From the NCBI GenBank assembly GCA_043817715.1, contig JBDRGO010000012.1:1-19993 (forward strand): DNA of 19,993 nucleotides. Direction: 5' to 3'. Position 1 is the first letter of the stretch; each line of letters begins with the position of its first letter. Positions 7,637 through 14,823 of this stretch are shown piece after piece. The position numbers were made by a program, and so were the translations under genes. Source of the DNA: JAFGBZ01 sp043817715 (lineage in GTDB: Archaea; Iainarchaeota; Iainarchaeia; Iainarchaeales; JAFGBZ01). The notes beneath the pieces are model-generated. The model saw only the letters and a program-made list of their open reading frames with translations. It had not been told where the DNA came from and made no database searches.

Positions 7637-7780
7637 GATGACAGTTCCCGAGTGCATGTTGCGCGTGAAATGAACATCCCTTGTTTGATTGGGACAAAAA
7701 CCGCTACAAAAGTTTTTGAAGATGGAGAAATAGTTTTGGTTGATGCAGGAAAAGGAACTGCTGAAAAAGTGAAAAAATAA
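7637..7780 (+). pseudogene. 3' remnant of PEP-utilizer swivelling (phospho-His) domain
   Basis: An open frame of 47 codons bounded on the left by an in-frame TAG encodes HVAREMNIPCLIGTKTATK and then a VDAGKGTAEKVKK end. This closely matches the C-terminal ~40 residues of the intact protein encoded at 10092-11648 (RELKIPCVIGTKTATK, then IIDARKGTVKKIK). The catalytic TSHAA block is missing or mutated: where it should be, the frame reads DDSSRVHVARE. The rest of the domain is absent. It lies in the opposite orientation to the intact paralogues, so it is either the tail of an old duplicate or of a full PEP-synthase-like gene. It is probably non-functional, although a ~36-aa product from ATG 7670 cannot be excluded. 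Confidence 0.75.
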
Positions 7781-7810
7781 CTTTTTTCGGCAATGCCATT
7801 TAAAAGCTTT

Positions 7811-7841
7811 TTTATATTATTTATTTACACGTAATGTACGT
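7811..7841 (+). promoter_or_regulatory. TATA box and inverted repeat upstream of antitoxin
   Basis: A TATA-like TTTATATTATTTAT (7811-7824) is followed by the inverted repeat ACGTA-ATG-TACGT (7829-7841), 12 bp before the antitoxin ATG. The repeat would overlap the expected transcription start. That is the usual position for an operator through which a ribbon-helix-helix antitoxin represses its own operon. Confidence 0.6.
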
Positions 7842-7853
7842 ATTGGTGTTTTT

Positions 7854-8159
7854 ATGGCTGCTATTACTTTGTCTGTTCCAAATGAGCTTAAATATAAAAT
7901 GGATAAAACCGACTGGATTAACTGGTCTTCTGTCGCAAGGCATGCTTTTGCTGATGCATTGGATGATGTTGATGCATTAAAGAAAATGAAGAAAATCAGG
8001 GAAATATCTGAAATTGCTGATTCTGATAAAAGAGAAGTAAGGGAATCCATTGCAAAAGAAGTGATTAATTCAATTGAAAAATCCGCTGAAAAAATCAGGT
8101 CAGGAAAATCAAAGCCGATGACTTCAGAGGAATTCAAGAAGTGGTGCGGTTCCTTATGA
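7854..8159 (+). CDS. Ribbon-helix-helix-like antitoxin
   Basis: This 101-aa protein starts with a short beta segment ITLSVPNEL, followed by helices with NWSSVARHAFADAL, the pattern of archaeal RHH antitoxins of the VapB type. The charged C-terminal part (~55-101), ending in EEFKKWCGSL, would wrap and inhibit the toxin. It is the first gene of a pair: its TGA overlaps the ATG of the RelE-like gene (ATGA), which is the standard coupled antitoxin-toxin arrangement. The start is ATG 7854 behind a TATA box and an operator-like repeat. Family placement comes from motif resemblance only. Confidence 0.8.
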   Translation: MAAITLSVPNELKYKMDKTDWINWSSVARHAFADALDDVDALKKMKKIREISEIADSDKREVRESIAKEVINSIEKSAEKIRSGKSKPMTSEEFKKWCGSL

Positions 8160-8413
8160 AAATCGATGTTTCTGCTTTGGAGCCGGTTTTCAAAAAATTG
8201 AAGAAACGGGATTTCGCATTGTTTAACGCGCTTCAGAAAAAAATAAACCAAATTGCTGAATTGGACAGGGACTCAATTAATCATTTCAAAAACCTCAGGA
8301 AACCATTAAATGATTATAAACGGGTTCATGTAGGAAGCTTTGTTTTAATGTTTAAAGTTGAAGGAGAAGTAATTATTTTTGACAGGTTTGAACACCATGA
8401 CAACGCATACTGA
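8156..8413 (+). CDS. RelE/ParE-like toxin
   Basis: This 85-aa basic protein matches the RelE/ParE fold pattern. It has an N-terminal helix pair rich in Lys (FKKLKKRDFALFNALQKKI), then KNLRKPLNDYKRVHVGSFV, then strand-forming LMFKVEGEVIIFDRFEHHD. The YKRVHVG and FDRFEHHD blocks are typical of archaeal RelE-like mRNA interferases, which cleave mRNA at the ribosome. ATG 8156 is preferred over an upstream GTG at 8141 because it gives the ATGA overlap with the antitoxin. Only 4 bp separate its stop from that of the convergent HAD gene. Confidence 0.82.
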   Translation: MKIDVSALEPVFKKLKKRDFALFNALQKKINQIAELDRDSINHFKNLRKPLNDYKRVHVGSFVLMFKVEGEVIIFDRFEHHDNAY

Positions 8414-8417
8414 TATT

Positions 8418-9032
8418 TCACGCATTTATTCCCATTGACTTTAAATCCTTTTTCGCCTTGTCAACTGAAGTGAACAGGAACGCTTTTATGCCGGTTTTTT
8501 TTGCGCCGTCAATGTTTTCCTGCTGGTCGTCAAAGAAAATAAGCTCTTTTGGATTAACCTTTAAAATCCCGCATACTTTTTTGAAGTATTCTGCACTAGG
8601 CTTTTTTGCCCCCAATTCCCCTGAAATAATTTCCCTGTCAAATACACTTCCTAATCCAAAGCTTTGGCTGAATGCCTTATGCGCAATCGCATTCTGGTTT
8701 GACATTACCGCAACAATATATTTTCTTTTAAGCTTTTTAATCAGTTCATCCATGCCTGGCTTTACCCTTAACTGTTGAGTGTAATAATCTCCGTCAAAAT
8801 AAACCCCGCCCATGTCAAACCCTATTGCCCTTATGCCATGCCTGTCCGCAGCATTATACCAGAAAAAGCTCAGTACTGAGGAAAACGCATAAATTACCGC
8901 AATGAAAAAAACCACTTCAATTAAGTTTCCTGCCAATGAAATGCTTTCGCTTAAAAGAAAAAAGCCGGTTAATGCAATGGTTAAAATTATTTTCAGCATC
9001 GTAGGCATCAAAATCTTTCTTACATCCACCAT
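8418..9032 (-). CDS. Membrane-anchored HAD-superfamily hydrolase
   Basis: Two hydrophobic helices at the N terminus precede a subfamily-I HAD domain. Motif I is IGFDMGGVYFD: the nucleophile Asp is present and the usual second Asp is Gly, a variant seen in the FDxGG branch. Motif II is VMSNQN, motif III Lys is in GAKKPS and motif IV is FFDDQQEN. It probably dephosphorylates a small phosphorylated substrate near the membrane. ATG 9032 is preferred because AAGGT lies 7 nt upstream; TTG 9047 would add five residues. It lies 89 bp downstream of the split dikinase genes on the same strand and may be co-transcribed with them, suggesting it acts on the phosphorylated product. That link is inference. 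Confidence 0.85.
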   Translation of the reverse strand: MVDVRKILMPTMLKIILTIALTGFFLLSESISLAGNLIEVVFFIAVIYAFSSVLSFFWYNAADRHGIRAIGFDMGGVYFDGDYYTQQLRVKPGMDELIKKLKRKYIVAVMSNQNAIAHKAFSQSFGLGSVFDREIISGELGAKKPSAEYFKKVCGILKVNPKELIFFDDQQENIDGAKKTGIKAFLFTSVDKAKKDLKSMGINA

Positions 9033-9121
9033 TTCTTTTACCTTCAATTAATTTTATTCCTTGTTAATTTTTTTAATTTATTCTTTTGCCTTTACTTAAT
9101 TTTGTTTTTTTAATTATTTAA

Positions 9122-10059
9122 TTATGCCGTTATCGGCCTTGACTGCAGAATATACAGTTTTCTTTTTTCCAATGCCCATTCAATGTCCTGAGGGCTTTTA
9201 TAATGATTTTCAATTCGTTTAATTAATTCAGTTAATTCCATTATTTTTTTCCCTTCAAGTTTCTGCATGCTTTGCTTATTCTTTGGAACAGCAATTTCAA
9301 CTGTTTTTCCTTTTTTTTTTTAGTAATCATTTTTTTCTGTTCATTTACTTGAATTTCTTCAATAAACATTTCTTTTTTATTAATAATATAATTATCTGGA
9401 GTAATTGCTCCGCTTACAACTGATTCCCCTAACCCTAATCCTGCTTCAATCATTATTTGATTATTATTTTTTGTTATTGGATGTCTTGTAAATGCAACTC
9501 CTGCAACCTCTGAATCAACCATTTTCTGAACAACAACTCCAACAGAAATTTTTCCTTTGAATTTTTTTTCTTTACTGTAAAAAATTGCTCTTGGAGTAAA
9601 CAATGAACTCCAGCATTTCTTCACTGCATTTAAAACAGTTTTTTCTGTTTCATTAGTGTAAGTATCCAGTTCCCCTGCCCAAGAAGCATCTGCTGAATCC
9701 TCTGCTGTTGCCGAACTCCTTACCGCGACAAAATTTAAATTCATTTTTTTGAATTCAAATAAAATGTTTTTTTTTATTTCTTCAGGCATTAATCCTTTTT
9801 CAACCATTGCCCGGATGTTTTTGCTTGCTTTATCAATTGATTTAGTGTCCTTTGTTTTTGCTTTTTTTAATTCTTCTTCAATTCTTTTTTCTAATTCATT
9901 TTCTTTTAAAAACAAATCAAATGAATGAGTTAAAACAACAAATCCATTTGGAACATTAATTCCTGCTGAAAGCATTTCACCTAACTGTGCGCCTTTTCCT
10001 CCAGCAATTGAAACACTTTTTTTATTCAAATACTTGAACGACAAAACTAATTCTTTCAT
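9122..10059 (-). CDS. Stand-alone PPDK_N ATP-binding subunit, apparent frameshift
   Basis: This is the ATP-grasp domain of PEP synthase, pyruvate phosphate dikinase and rifampin phosphotransferase, here with no His or PEP-binding domain attached. Motifs are VSIAGGKGAQLGEML, NVPNGFVVLTHSF, FVAVRSSATAEDSADASWAG, VVQKMVDSEVAGVAFTRHP and MIEAGLGLGESVVSG. As written, translation stops at 9241 after 272 residues ending in an unrelated lysine-rich tail. The other frame continues as RIENHYKSPQDIEWALEK and ends YILQSRPITA at 9122, the canonical PPDK_N terminus. Adding one A to an A11 run (T11 at 9311-9321 on the + strand) joins the frames to 312 aa. It is therefore either a recent mutation, a homopolymer sequencing error or a slippage site. 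It follows the two swivelling-domain genes. Confidence 0.88.
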
Positions 10060-10091
10060 TTAATTCACTTTTTCTTTAATTATTAATTTCT

Positions 10092-11648
10092 TTATTTTAT
10101 TTTTTTCACAGTTCCTTTTCTTGCATCAATTATTACTTTGTCTCCATCCATTAATATTTTTGTTGCTGTTTTTGTTCCAATTACGCAAGGGATTTTCAGT
10201 TCTCTTGAAACTATTGCTGCATGGCTTGTAATGCCTCCTAAGTCTGTTATAATGGCTTTTGCGCGTTTCATTGCAGATATTAGGTTTGGATTAGTTGAAT
10301 GAGATACTAATATTTCTCCTTTTCTTAATTTAGGCATTTCATTTGGGTGATCAATTATTTTCACTATTCCTTTTGTTTTTCCTTCAAATGCACAGCTTCC
10401 ATGCAGTTCATCTGTTTGTTTAAGAATTTCTTTTGGATAAATTTTTTGAATTGTTTCTTGTGCTTTTTTGCCTGAATAAATCCCCTGTTTTGAACCATAA
10501 ACAAGCAGCACTCCATTTGAATATCGTTCATTTAATTCATTTGGATCGCTTTTGCCTGTTTTAAGCAATTCAATTATTTCTTCATCAAGCATATAACGCA
10601 CTTGATTTAATGTAAGATAAAATCTTTTTCCTATTTCAATGTAAAGCTTTTCCGTACAAAAGCAGCCAAAATATAACGCGTCTTTTCTTAGTGCTTTCAT
10701 TTCAATTGTTTTTTTTGCTAATTCAACAAATAATTTTTCTTTTTCATTCAATCCAAGTAATTCAACCAATTCTTTTTGTTTTTTTTCAGTTTCTTTTTCT
10801 TCGTTTTTTAATTTAATTAATTTGTTGTTTAATCTTGCTTTTGTATTTTTGTTTTCAAGATTTTCTCTTATTACTCTGAAAAAATAATGCTGGTTCCATT
10901 CAGGCCCTTCATACATGAACGGAACCCATTTGAATTTATTGAATACTTTCTTGAATTTGTTCCAGAAAGAAGGAAATTTTTTCGGAAGTAAATTTCCTAA
11001 AGCTTCTGAATGGTGTGATTTAATTAGATTTGATAATTTTTTGTTTTTTTGCGCTTCAAGTGAAAGATTTGTTAATGCAATTTCCATTTCTTTTATTGGT
11101 GTTTTGTTTGTCGGACTTGAAAGCAAAATATAACAGTTCCCCGCATATAACTCCAGTTTTTTTTGCTTTATTTTTTTCTGAATTAATTTCAGTACATGCT
11201 TTGATAATAATTCATCTTCAAATTCAATTGAGTTTCCTATCATCCCATAAATTTGTGATTCCTTTTTGTATTTAGCAAATTCTCTGAATAAAGAAACTAA
11301 TTCTTTATTTGTTTTTTTTAATAAATTTGTTTTCCTTATTTTTTCGCTTGCTTTAAATAATTGAATTGAATTGAATTCAATTTTTTTGTTTATTTCTTCA
11401 TAAAATTTTGGATTGGAAAGGATTTTTTTGAAAATCATTTTCCCGTTTCTTTTGAATTCGTTTTTGTCAAACATCAATGAAACTTTTCCTTCCTGATAAA
11501 CTATTGCGCAATGGCTTGGCGGAGTAATTCCGCCATGTGTTGTCCAGTAAAAAAACTGCATGAAATTCATCTGCAAAGGCATTTTCCTGATTAATTCCAA
11601 AACAAACCATTTTCTTTTCTTTGAAGTAGATGAACTGATTAAATTCAT
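10092..11648 (-). CDS. Helical plus PEP-utilizer swivelling His-domain protein (copy B)
   Basis: This 518-aa protein has a mostly helical, lysine-rich region (1-~415) and a C-terminal phosphohistidine swivelling domain (~420-518). The domain carries the catalytic H476 in GGITSHAAIVSREL, followed by IPCVIGTKTATK. An EILVSHSTNPN segment precedes it, as in PEP-utilizing enzymes. The helical part contains RKDALYFG and a long charged coiled-coil-like stretch (~285-330). I infer it binds an acceptor molecule while the His shuttles phosphate from the ATP-grasp subunit encoded 32 bp downstream, as in rifampin phosphotransferase where all three parts are fused. There is no C-terminal PEP/pyruvate TIM barrel, so it is not a normal PEP synthase. 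The start is ATG 11648, with GAGG 8 nt upstream. The acceptor is unknown. Confidence 0.8.
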   Translation of the reverse strand: MNLISSSTSKKRKWFVLELIRKMPLQMNFMQFFYWTTHGGITPPSHCAIVYQEGKVSLMFDKNEFKRNGKMIFKKILSNPKFYEEINKKIEFNSIQLFKASEKIRKTNLLKKTNKELVSLFREFAKYKKESQIYGMIGNSIEFEDELLSKHVLKLIQKKIKQKKLELYAGNCYILLSSPTNKTPIKEMEIALTNLSLEAQKNKKLSNLIKSHHSEALGNLLPKKFPSFWNKFKKVFNKFKWVPFMYEGPEWNQHYFFRVIRENLENKNTKARLNNKLIKLKNEEKETEKKQKELVELLGLNEKEKLFVELAKKTIEMKALRKDALYFGCFCTEKLYIEIGKRFYLTLNQVRYMLDEEIIELLKTGKSDPNELNERYSNGVLLVYGSKQGIYSGKKAQETIQKIYPKEILKQTDELHGSCAFEGKTKGIVKIIDHPNEMPKLRKGEILVSHSTNPNLISAMKRAKAIITDLGGITSHAAIVSRELKIPCVIGTKTATKILMDGDKVIIDARKGTVKKIK

Positions 11649-11676
11649 TTCTTTTTCCTCATCACAATTTCTTTTT

Positions 11677-13158
11677 TCATTTCCTTATTTTTTTCACAAT
11701 TCCTTCGGTTGCATTAACTTCAATTAAGTCCCCTGTTTTAAGGAATTGCATTGCGTATTTTGTTCCAACTATACAAGGTTTTTTCAGTTCCCTTGCAACA
11801 ATTGCTGCATGAGAAGTAATTCCGCCTTCATCAGTTATGATTGCTTTTGCTTTCTTCATTGCAATGACGAAGGAGGGGTTTGTTGAAGTGGTTACAAGTA
11901 TTTCTTCAGGCTTTAGTTCATCTAAATGCGTTATATGCTGGATTAACCTTGCTTTTCCGGTTGCTTTTCCCGGGTGCCCTGTCTGCCCCTGAAGTATTCC
12001 GCTGAATTTTTTTGGCGCGACATCCTTGATTATTTTTTTATGCAGTTTTTCTGCTTTTTCCCCGCTTACGACAATTTGTTTTTCTTTGAACTGTACTATA
12101 AGGCAGGCTTTTTTTCTTTCATTCAGTTCATGTTCATTGATTTTTTTTCCGCTTAAAACGCTAATTGTTTCATCAATAGTCATTTTTTCCGCCTGAGACA
12201 ATGAAATATCGTGGTTTCTTTTCGCTATTTCCCTGAAGAATTTCATGAAAATAAATTCCTGGACTGAAATTAAACAATCCTCTCTTGTCCTTTGGTAAAG
12301 GAATTTCCTTATTGTGACCAGCAGCCTTTTTTCTTTTTCACTGAATTCAAGCATTTTGATTAATTTCTGGATTTCTTTTTCAGCATGGATTTTTTTCTGT
12401 TTTTTTTCGTTTAATTCCTTTAACGGATTTTTGGATTCATTTATTCTCTGCATGAACTGTTCTTTTGCCAGAAGTTTATGGCTTCCGCCGAAAGCCATTT
12501 TATCCCATTTCTTCACATGCCTTTCAAGCAATGCATTGAAATTTTTGCTTTTTCTTTTTAATGCGAGTTCAAGCAGTTCTGTTTCTTCTTCAATGTAAAA
12601 GCTTAAACCTAATGATTGTGAAAACAGCCCCATCACTTCAGTTAATTCTTTTTCTTTTCCCTGTTTTACCAGCCTTGGCAGCACTGTTTCTTTTTGCAGT
12701 TTTTCAACTAATTCAGGAATAACTAAGATAGTTGAACTTAATGCTCCAAGCCAAGGAATATTGTCAAAATAAAATGATTTGAATTCATTAAGCAGTTGTT
12801 TTTCATTCATTTTATTGAAATCCTTTTTTACTAATGAATTAAAGTTTTTGAATGTGTTATTCAGTGCTTTGTTTTCTTTTTCAACATATTTTTCCCAGTA
12901 TTTTATGTTATCAAGTTTTTTTCTGATAAATTCCTGCATTTCCCTTCTTTTTGATGCTTGCCTGTAAAAGATTTTTTCAAACGCGGCATCATAAATCATA
13001 AGGTAATCAAACTTGTTTTTCAAAAACAATTCATATGAATGGTATCCTTTCAGAATAAAGCTCCATAAAAAGAAAGGATAAGGTCTTACTGCATACTTAT
13101 CCCACCCGGCTTTCTTCAAAATAGTTTCCTGTGATTTTGTTAAATTCATTTTTTTCAC
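11677..13158 (-). CDS. Helical plus PEP-utilizer swivelling His-domain protein (copy A)
   Basis: This 493-aa protein has the same layout as its downstream neighbour: helical region 1-~385, then a swivelling domain with H450 in DEGGITSHAAIVAREL and KPCIVGTKYAMQFLKTGD. EILVTTSTNPSF precedes it, as in copy B. The helical regions of the two proteins have clearly diverged, apart from shared fragments such as NELNER and HELNER near the domain boundary. They are therefore old paralogues and may bind different acceptors. It is the first gene of the cluster, 28 bp before copy B. The start is GTG 13158 or ATG 13149. A TATA-like run lies in the upstream 160-bp spacer. The PEP/pyruvate-binding barrel is absent. 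Confidence 0.8.
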   Translation of the reverse strand: MKKMNLTKSQETILKKAGWDKYAVRPYPFFLWSFILKGYHSYELFLKNKFDYLMIYDAAFEKIFYRQASKRREMQEFIRKKLDNIKYWEKYVEKENKALNNTFKNFNSLVKKDFNKMNEKQLLNEFKSFYFDNIPWLGALSSTILVIPELVEKLQKETVLPRLVKQGKEKELTEVMGLFSQSLGLSFYIEEETELLELALKRKSKNFNALLERHVKKWDKMAFGGSHKLLAKEQFMQRINESKNPLKELNEKKQKKIHAEKEIQKLIKMLEFSEKEKRLLVTIRKFLYQRTREDCLISVQEFIFMKFFREIAKRNHDISLSQAEKMTIDETISVLSGKKINEHELNERKKACLIVQFKEKQIVVSGEKAEKLHKKIIKDVAPKKFSGILQGQTGHPGKATGKARLIQHITHLDELKPEEILVTTSTNPSFVIAMKKAKAIITDEGGITSHAAIVARELKKPCIVGTKYAMQFLKTGDLIEVNATEGIVKKIRK

Positions 13159-13267
13159 TATTAATTTAATTTTTTTGTTTTTTTATTTCACAATTGTTTC
13201 TTCTTTTCCGCAATTATTTTTCATTCTCTTCACTAATCAAATCTTTTTTCTATTATTTAATTATTAT

Positions 13268-13290
13268 TGAAGCAACTGTTAGGCGATTGC
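13268..13290. repeat. Inverted repeat between dikinase cluster and membrane-protein genes
   Basis: AAGCAA and TTGCTT form a 6-bp dyad with an 11-nt centre. It lies 28 bp past the stop of the small membrane-protein gene and about 110 bp upstream of copy A on the same strand. It could be a weak terminator or an operator. Confidence 0.4.
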
Positions 13291-13318
13291 TTTCTTTAAT
13301 TAATTTCCTGTTATTGTG

Positions 13319-13654
13319 TCATTGCGGGTCCATTCTTGTGTAAATTCTTTTATCGTATTTGATTCTCCCACTCCATGCTTTCAAGTATTCCAAATGCCAG
13401 TGAACCATCATCCAGTAACAGAACACCAATCCTGCAATAAATAATAAATTAATGAACACTGCTGCAAAAACCATTGCAAGAGTTGAAATAACGAAAAACC
13501 AGTAAATTTTCCTTCTAATGAATTCAGTTGCACGCATTTTAGTCCAAGTTCTGCTTATTTCTCCCTGTGACTTGTACTGTAATTGGTCTGCGGCAATATT
13601 TACATCAAAAGTATGCCCCATGAAAATTTTTGTTGCAGATTTTTCTTCAGTCAA
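13319..13654 (-). CDS. Small two-helix membrane protein, paralogue 2
   Basis: I do not recognise this 111-aa protein. A soluble N terminus (~1-48) is followed by two hydrophobic segments (~50-85) and a basic, Tyr-rich tail. Its core pattern (LQYKSQ, then KIYWFFV and AAVFINLLF, then HLEYLKAW and a KYDKRIY end) parallels the adjacent upstream gene (LKYETR, GVFAAGVLINPLF, EKYLGKYVLRV), so the two are tandem paralogues and may form a heteromer. The start is TTG 13654, 8 nt after a GGGGG ribosome-binding site, and it overlaps the upstream gene by 8 bp. ATG 13621 is an alternative but would remove the conserved front part. Confidence 0.72.
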   Translation of the reverse strand: MTEEKSATKIFMGHTFDVNIAADQLQYKSQGEISRTWTKMRATEFIRRKIYWFFVISTLAMVFAAVFINLLFIAGLVFCYWMMVHWHLEYLKAWSGRIKYDKRIYTRMDPQ

Positions 13655-13988
13655 TTAATTTTCCCCCTTTAACTCCGTCAACCCTTAATACATATTTGCC
13701 CAAATATTTTTCTTGTTCGTCAAGCATGTCTCCCCAGTAAAACTGTGCCCCCAAAATTTTCGGAATCAATAAAACCAATAAAAGCAAAAACAACGGATTA
13801 ATTAAAACCCCTGCAGCAAAAACCCCCCAAGAAAGCAATTTCATTGAATGAAGCTGTGCTTCCCCTGTTGCAGTAATCCATCTCCATTTCAGATAATTTT
13901 TTCCAACCTGTTCACGGGTTTCATACTTAAGTTTTCTGGCATCATAATTCAGTTCCATATTAACCGGCTTAGTCAACCTATCAACCAT
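13647..13988 (-). CDS. Small two-helix membrane protein, paralogue 1
   Basis: I do not recognise this ~113-aa protein. It has a soluble N-terminal part with LNYDARKLKYETREQ, a Trp/Lys stretch, one long or two short hydrophobic segments (about 58-85) and a soluble tail. ATG 13988 is preferred over an upstream TTG (14015) because GGGGG lies 9 nt before it and a TATA-like box lies ~50 nt upstream. It is the first gene of a two-gene operon with its paralogue. The operon sits directly downstream of an HTH_10 regulator gene, with several palindromes in between, suggesting control by that regulator. Confidence 0.72.
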   Translation of the reverse strand: MVDRLTKPVNMELNYDARKLKYETREQVGKNYLKWRWITATGEAQLHSMKLLSWGVFAAGVLINPLFLLLLVLLIPKILGAQFYWGDMLDEQEKYLGKYVLRVDGVKGGKLID

Positions 13989-14014
13989 AAATTCCAACCC
14001 CCAAAAATTTTTCA

Positions 14015-14034
14015 ATTCACTTATTCGAGTGAAT
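14015..14034. promoter_or_regulatory. Perfect 7-bp inverted repeat next to TATA box
   Basis: ATTCACT and AGTGAAT flank TATTCG. On the minus strand the repeat lies immediately downstream of a TATA-like AAGTATATTATTC (about 14033-14045), over the expected transcription start of the membrane-protein operon. It is a good operator candidate. Confidence 0.6.
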
Positions 14035-14069
14035 AATATACTTATGTCTCCGGAAGTTATACTTATTTT

Positions 14070-14087
14070 ACCCGATATATAACGGGT
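14070..14087. promoter_or_regulatory. Inverted repeat ACCCG-N8-CGGGT
   Basis: A 5-bp dyad around ATATATAA. It shares the CCGATATATA core with the palindrome at 14096, in direct orientation 24 bp away. It may be an operator half of a two-site array, or a terminator stem for the HTH_10 gene. Confidence 0.55.
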
Positions 14088-14095
14088 TAAAGAAG

Positions 14096-14109
14096 CCGAT
14101 ATATATCGG
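14096..14109. promoter_or_regulatory. Perfect 14-bp palindrome CCGATATATATCGG
   Basis: It lies between the HTH_10 regulator stop (14149) and the membrane-protein operon. It is the longest perfect dyad I found in the window. By position it is the best candidate binding site for the regulator encoded next to it. Confidence 0.65.
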
Positions 14110-14148
14110 TTATTTTGGTGTTTCAGGCTGATTTTACGGTTTAAAGAG

Positions 14149-14823
14149 CTATTCTTTTACTATATTTTCCAGCAGATAAGGCAGCAGCTTTTGTTCTGCT
14201 TTTCTTAAATGCTCCTGCGCCGTGCTTGCCCCCAGCTTTAACTGCCTTGCAAGCGATTCAATTGTTGTTTTTTTAGGGTATTCATAGTAGCCGTTTTTGT
14301 ATGCTGTTAAAACTGTTTTCTTTTGCTTTTCAGTTAATTTAGGCATTGCATGAGGAATATAAAAATCAGTTATTTTTTCCTGCATTATTTTGCTTAATTC
14401 AATATTAATGTATTTTCCTGCTTTTTTGATGAATCCAGTCAAGTATTTTTTGTCCCATGAGGCAAATTCGGTGTATTGAAATCCGTCAGGCCTTATTTCT
14501 ATTGGTTTTGTCAGGATTATTTCAGGAGTAATGTAAATCTGCATATGTGTTTCTTTTGCCGGGACAGAAAGCGAATAAATTACAAAATCCCCCTCAATTT
14601 CAACTTGTTCTAATTTTTTATTTTTAACAATTTCCTTGAAGTATTTTTCCTTGTCTTCTTTTTCCCCTTTAATCAGATGCCCTGTGGTTATATGCAGCAT
14701 CCCGTCTTTTTCATATGAATTCATCGGATATGCAAGAATTGTAATATTGTATTTTTTTGCATAAGGAATTGTAGCAGAATCTTCGTGTGTATATTTTAAT
14801 TTTGCAACCCACATATTTTTCAC
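14149..14823 (-). CDS. HTH_10 (bacterio-opsin activator-type) transcription regulator
   Basis: This 224-aa protein has an N-terminal ~160-residue sensor-like region of unknown ligand and a C-terminal HTH_10 domain (~163-218). The domain shows LTEKQKKTVLTAYKNGYYE, TTIESLARQLKL, and STAQEHLRKAEQKLLPYL. It should bind DNA and activate or repress nearby genes. The GTG start at 14823 overlaps the stop of the PIN-domain gene by 4 bp (GTGA), so translation is probably coupled. ATG 14814 is an alternative. Downstream on the same strand are three dyads and then two small membrane-protein genes, the likely targets. An unrelated regulator as third cistron of a VapBC-type operon is unusual. Confidence 0.87.
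   Translation of the reverse strand: MKNMWVAKLKYTHEDSATIPYAKKYNITILAYPMNSYEKDGMLHITTGHLIKGEKEDKEKYFKEIVKNKKLEQVEIEGDFVIYSLSVPAKETHMQIYITPEIILTKPIEIRPDGFQYTEFASWDKKYLTGFIKKAGKYINIELSKIMQEKITDFYIPHAMPKLTEKQKKTVLTAYKNGYYEYPKKTTIESLARQLKLGASTAQEHLRKAEQKLLPYLLENIVKE

Noticed and set aside
7612..7650. GGGAAAGTCCGC resembles the conserved 5' core of RNase P RNA, with an ATAGGATGAC segment soon after
   Set aside because: The two segments are only ~20 nt apart, no P4 partner or further conserved blocks follow, and the next bases code for the swivelling-domain remnant.
7485..7697. Open frame on the minus strand running from the dus start through the pseudogene fragment
   Set aside because: It covers the dus ribosome-binding site and the reverse strand of a clear protein remnant; no family resemblance.
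10092..13158. Complete PEP synthase genes broken by frameshifts
   Set aside because: Each ~500-aa frame is intact from a good start to a natural swivelling-domain end, and no PEP-binding barrel sequence is found between or after them.
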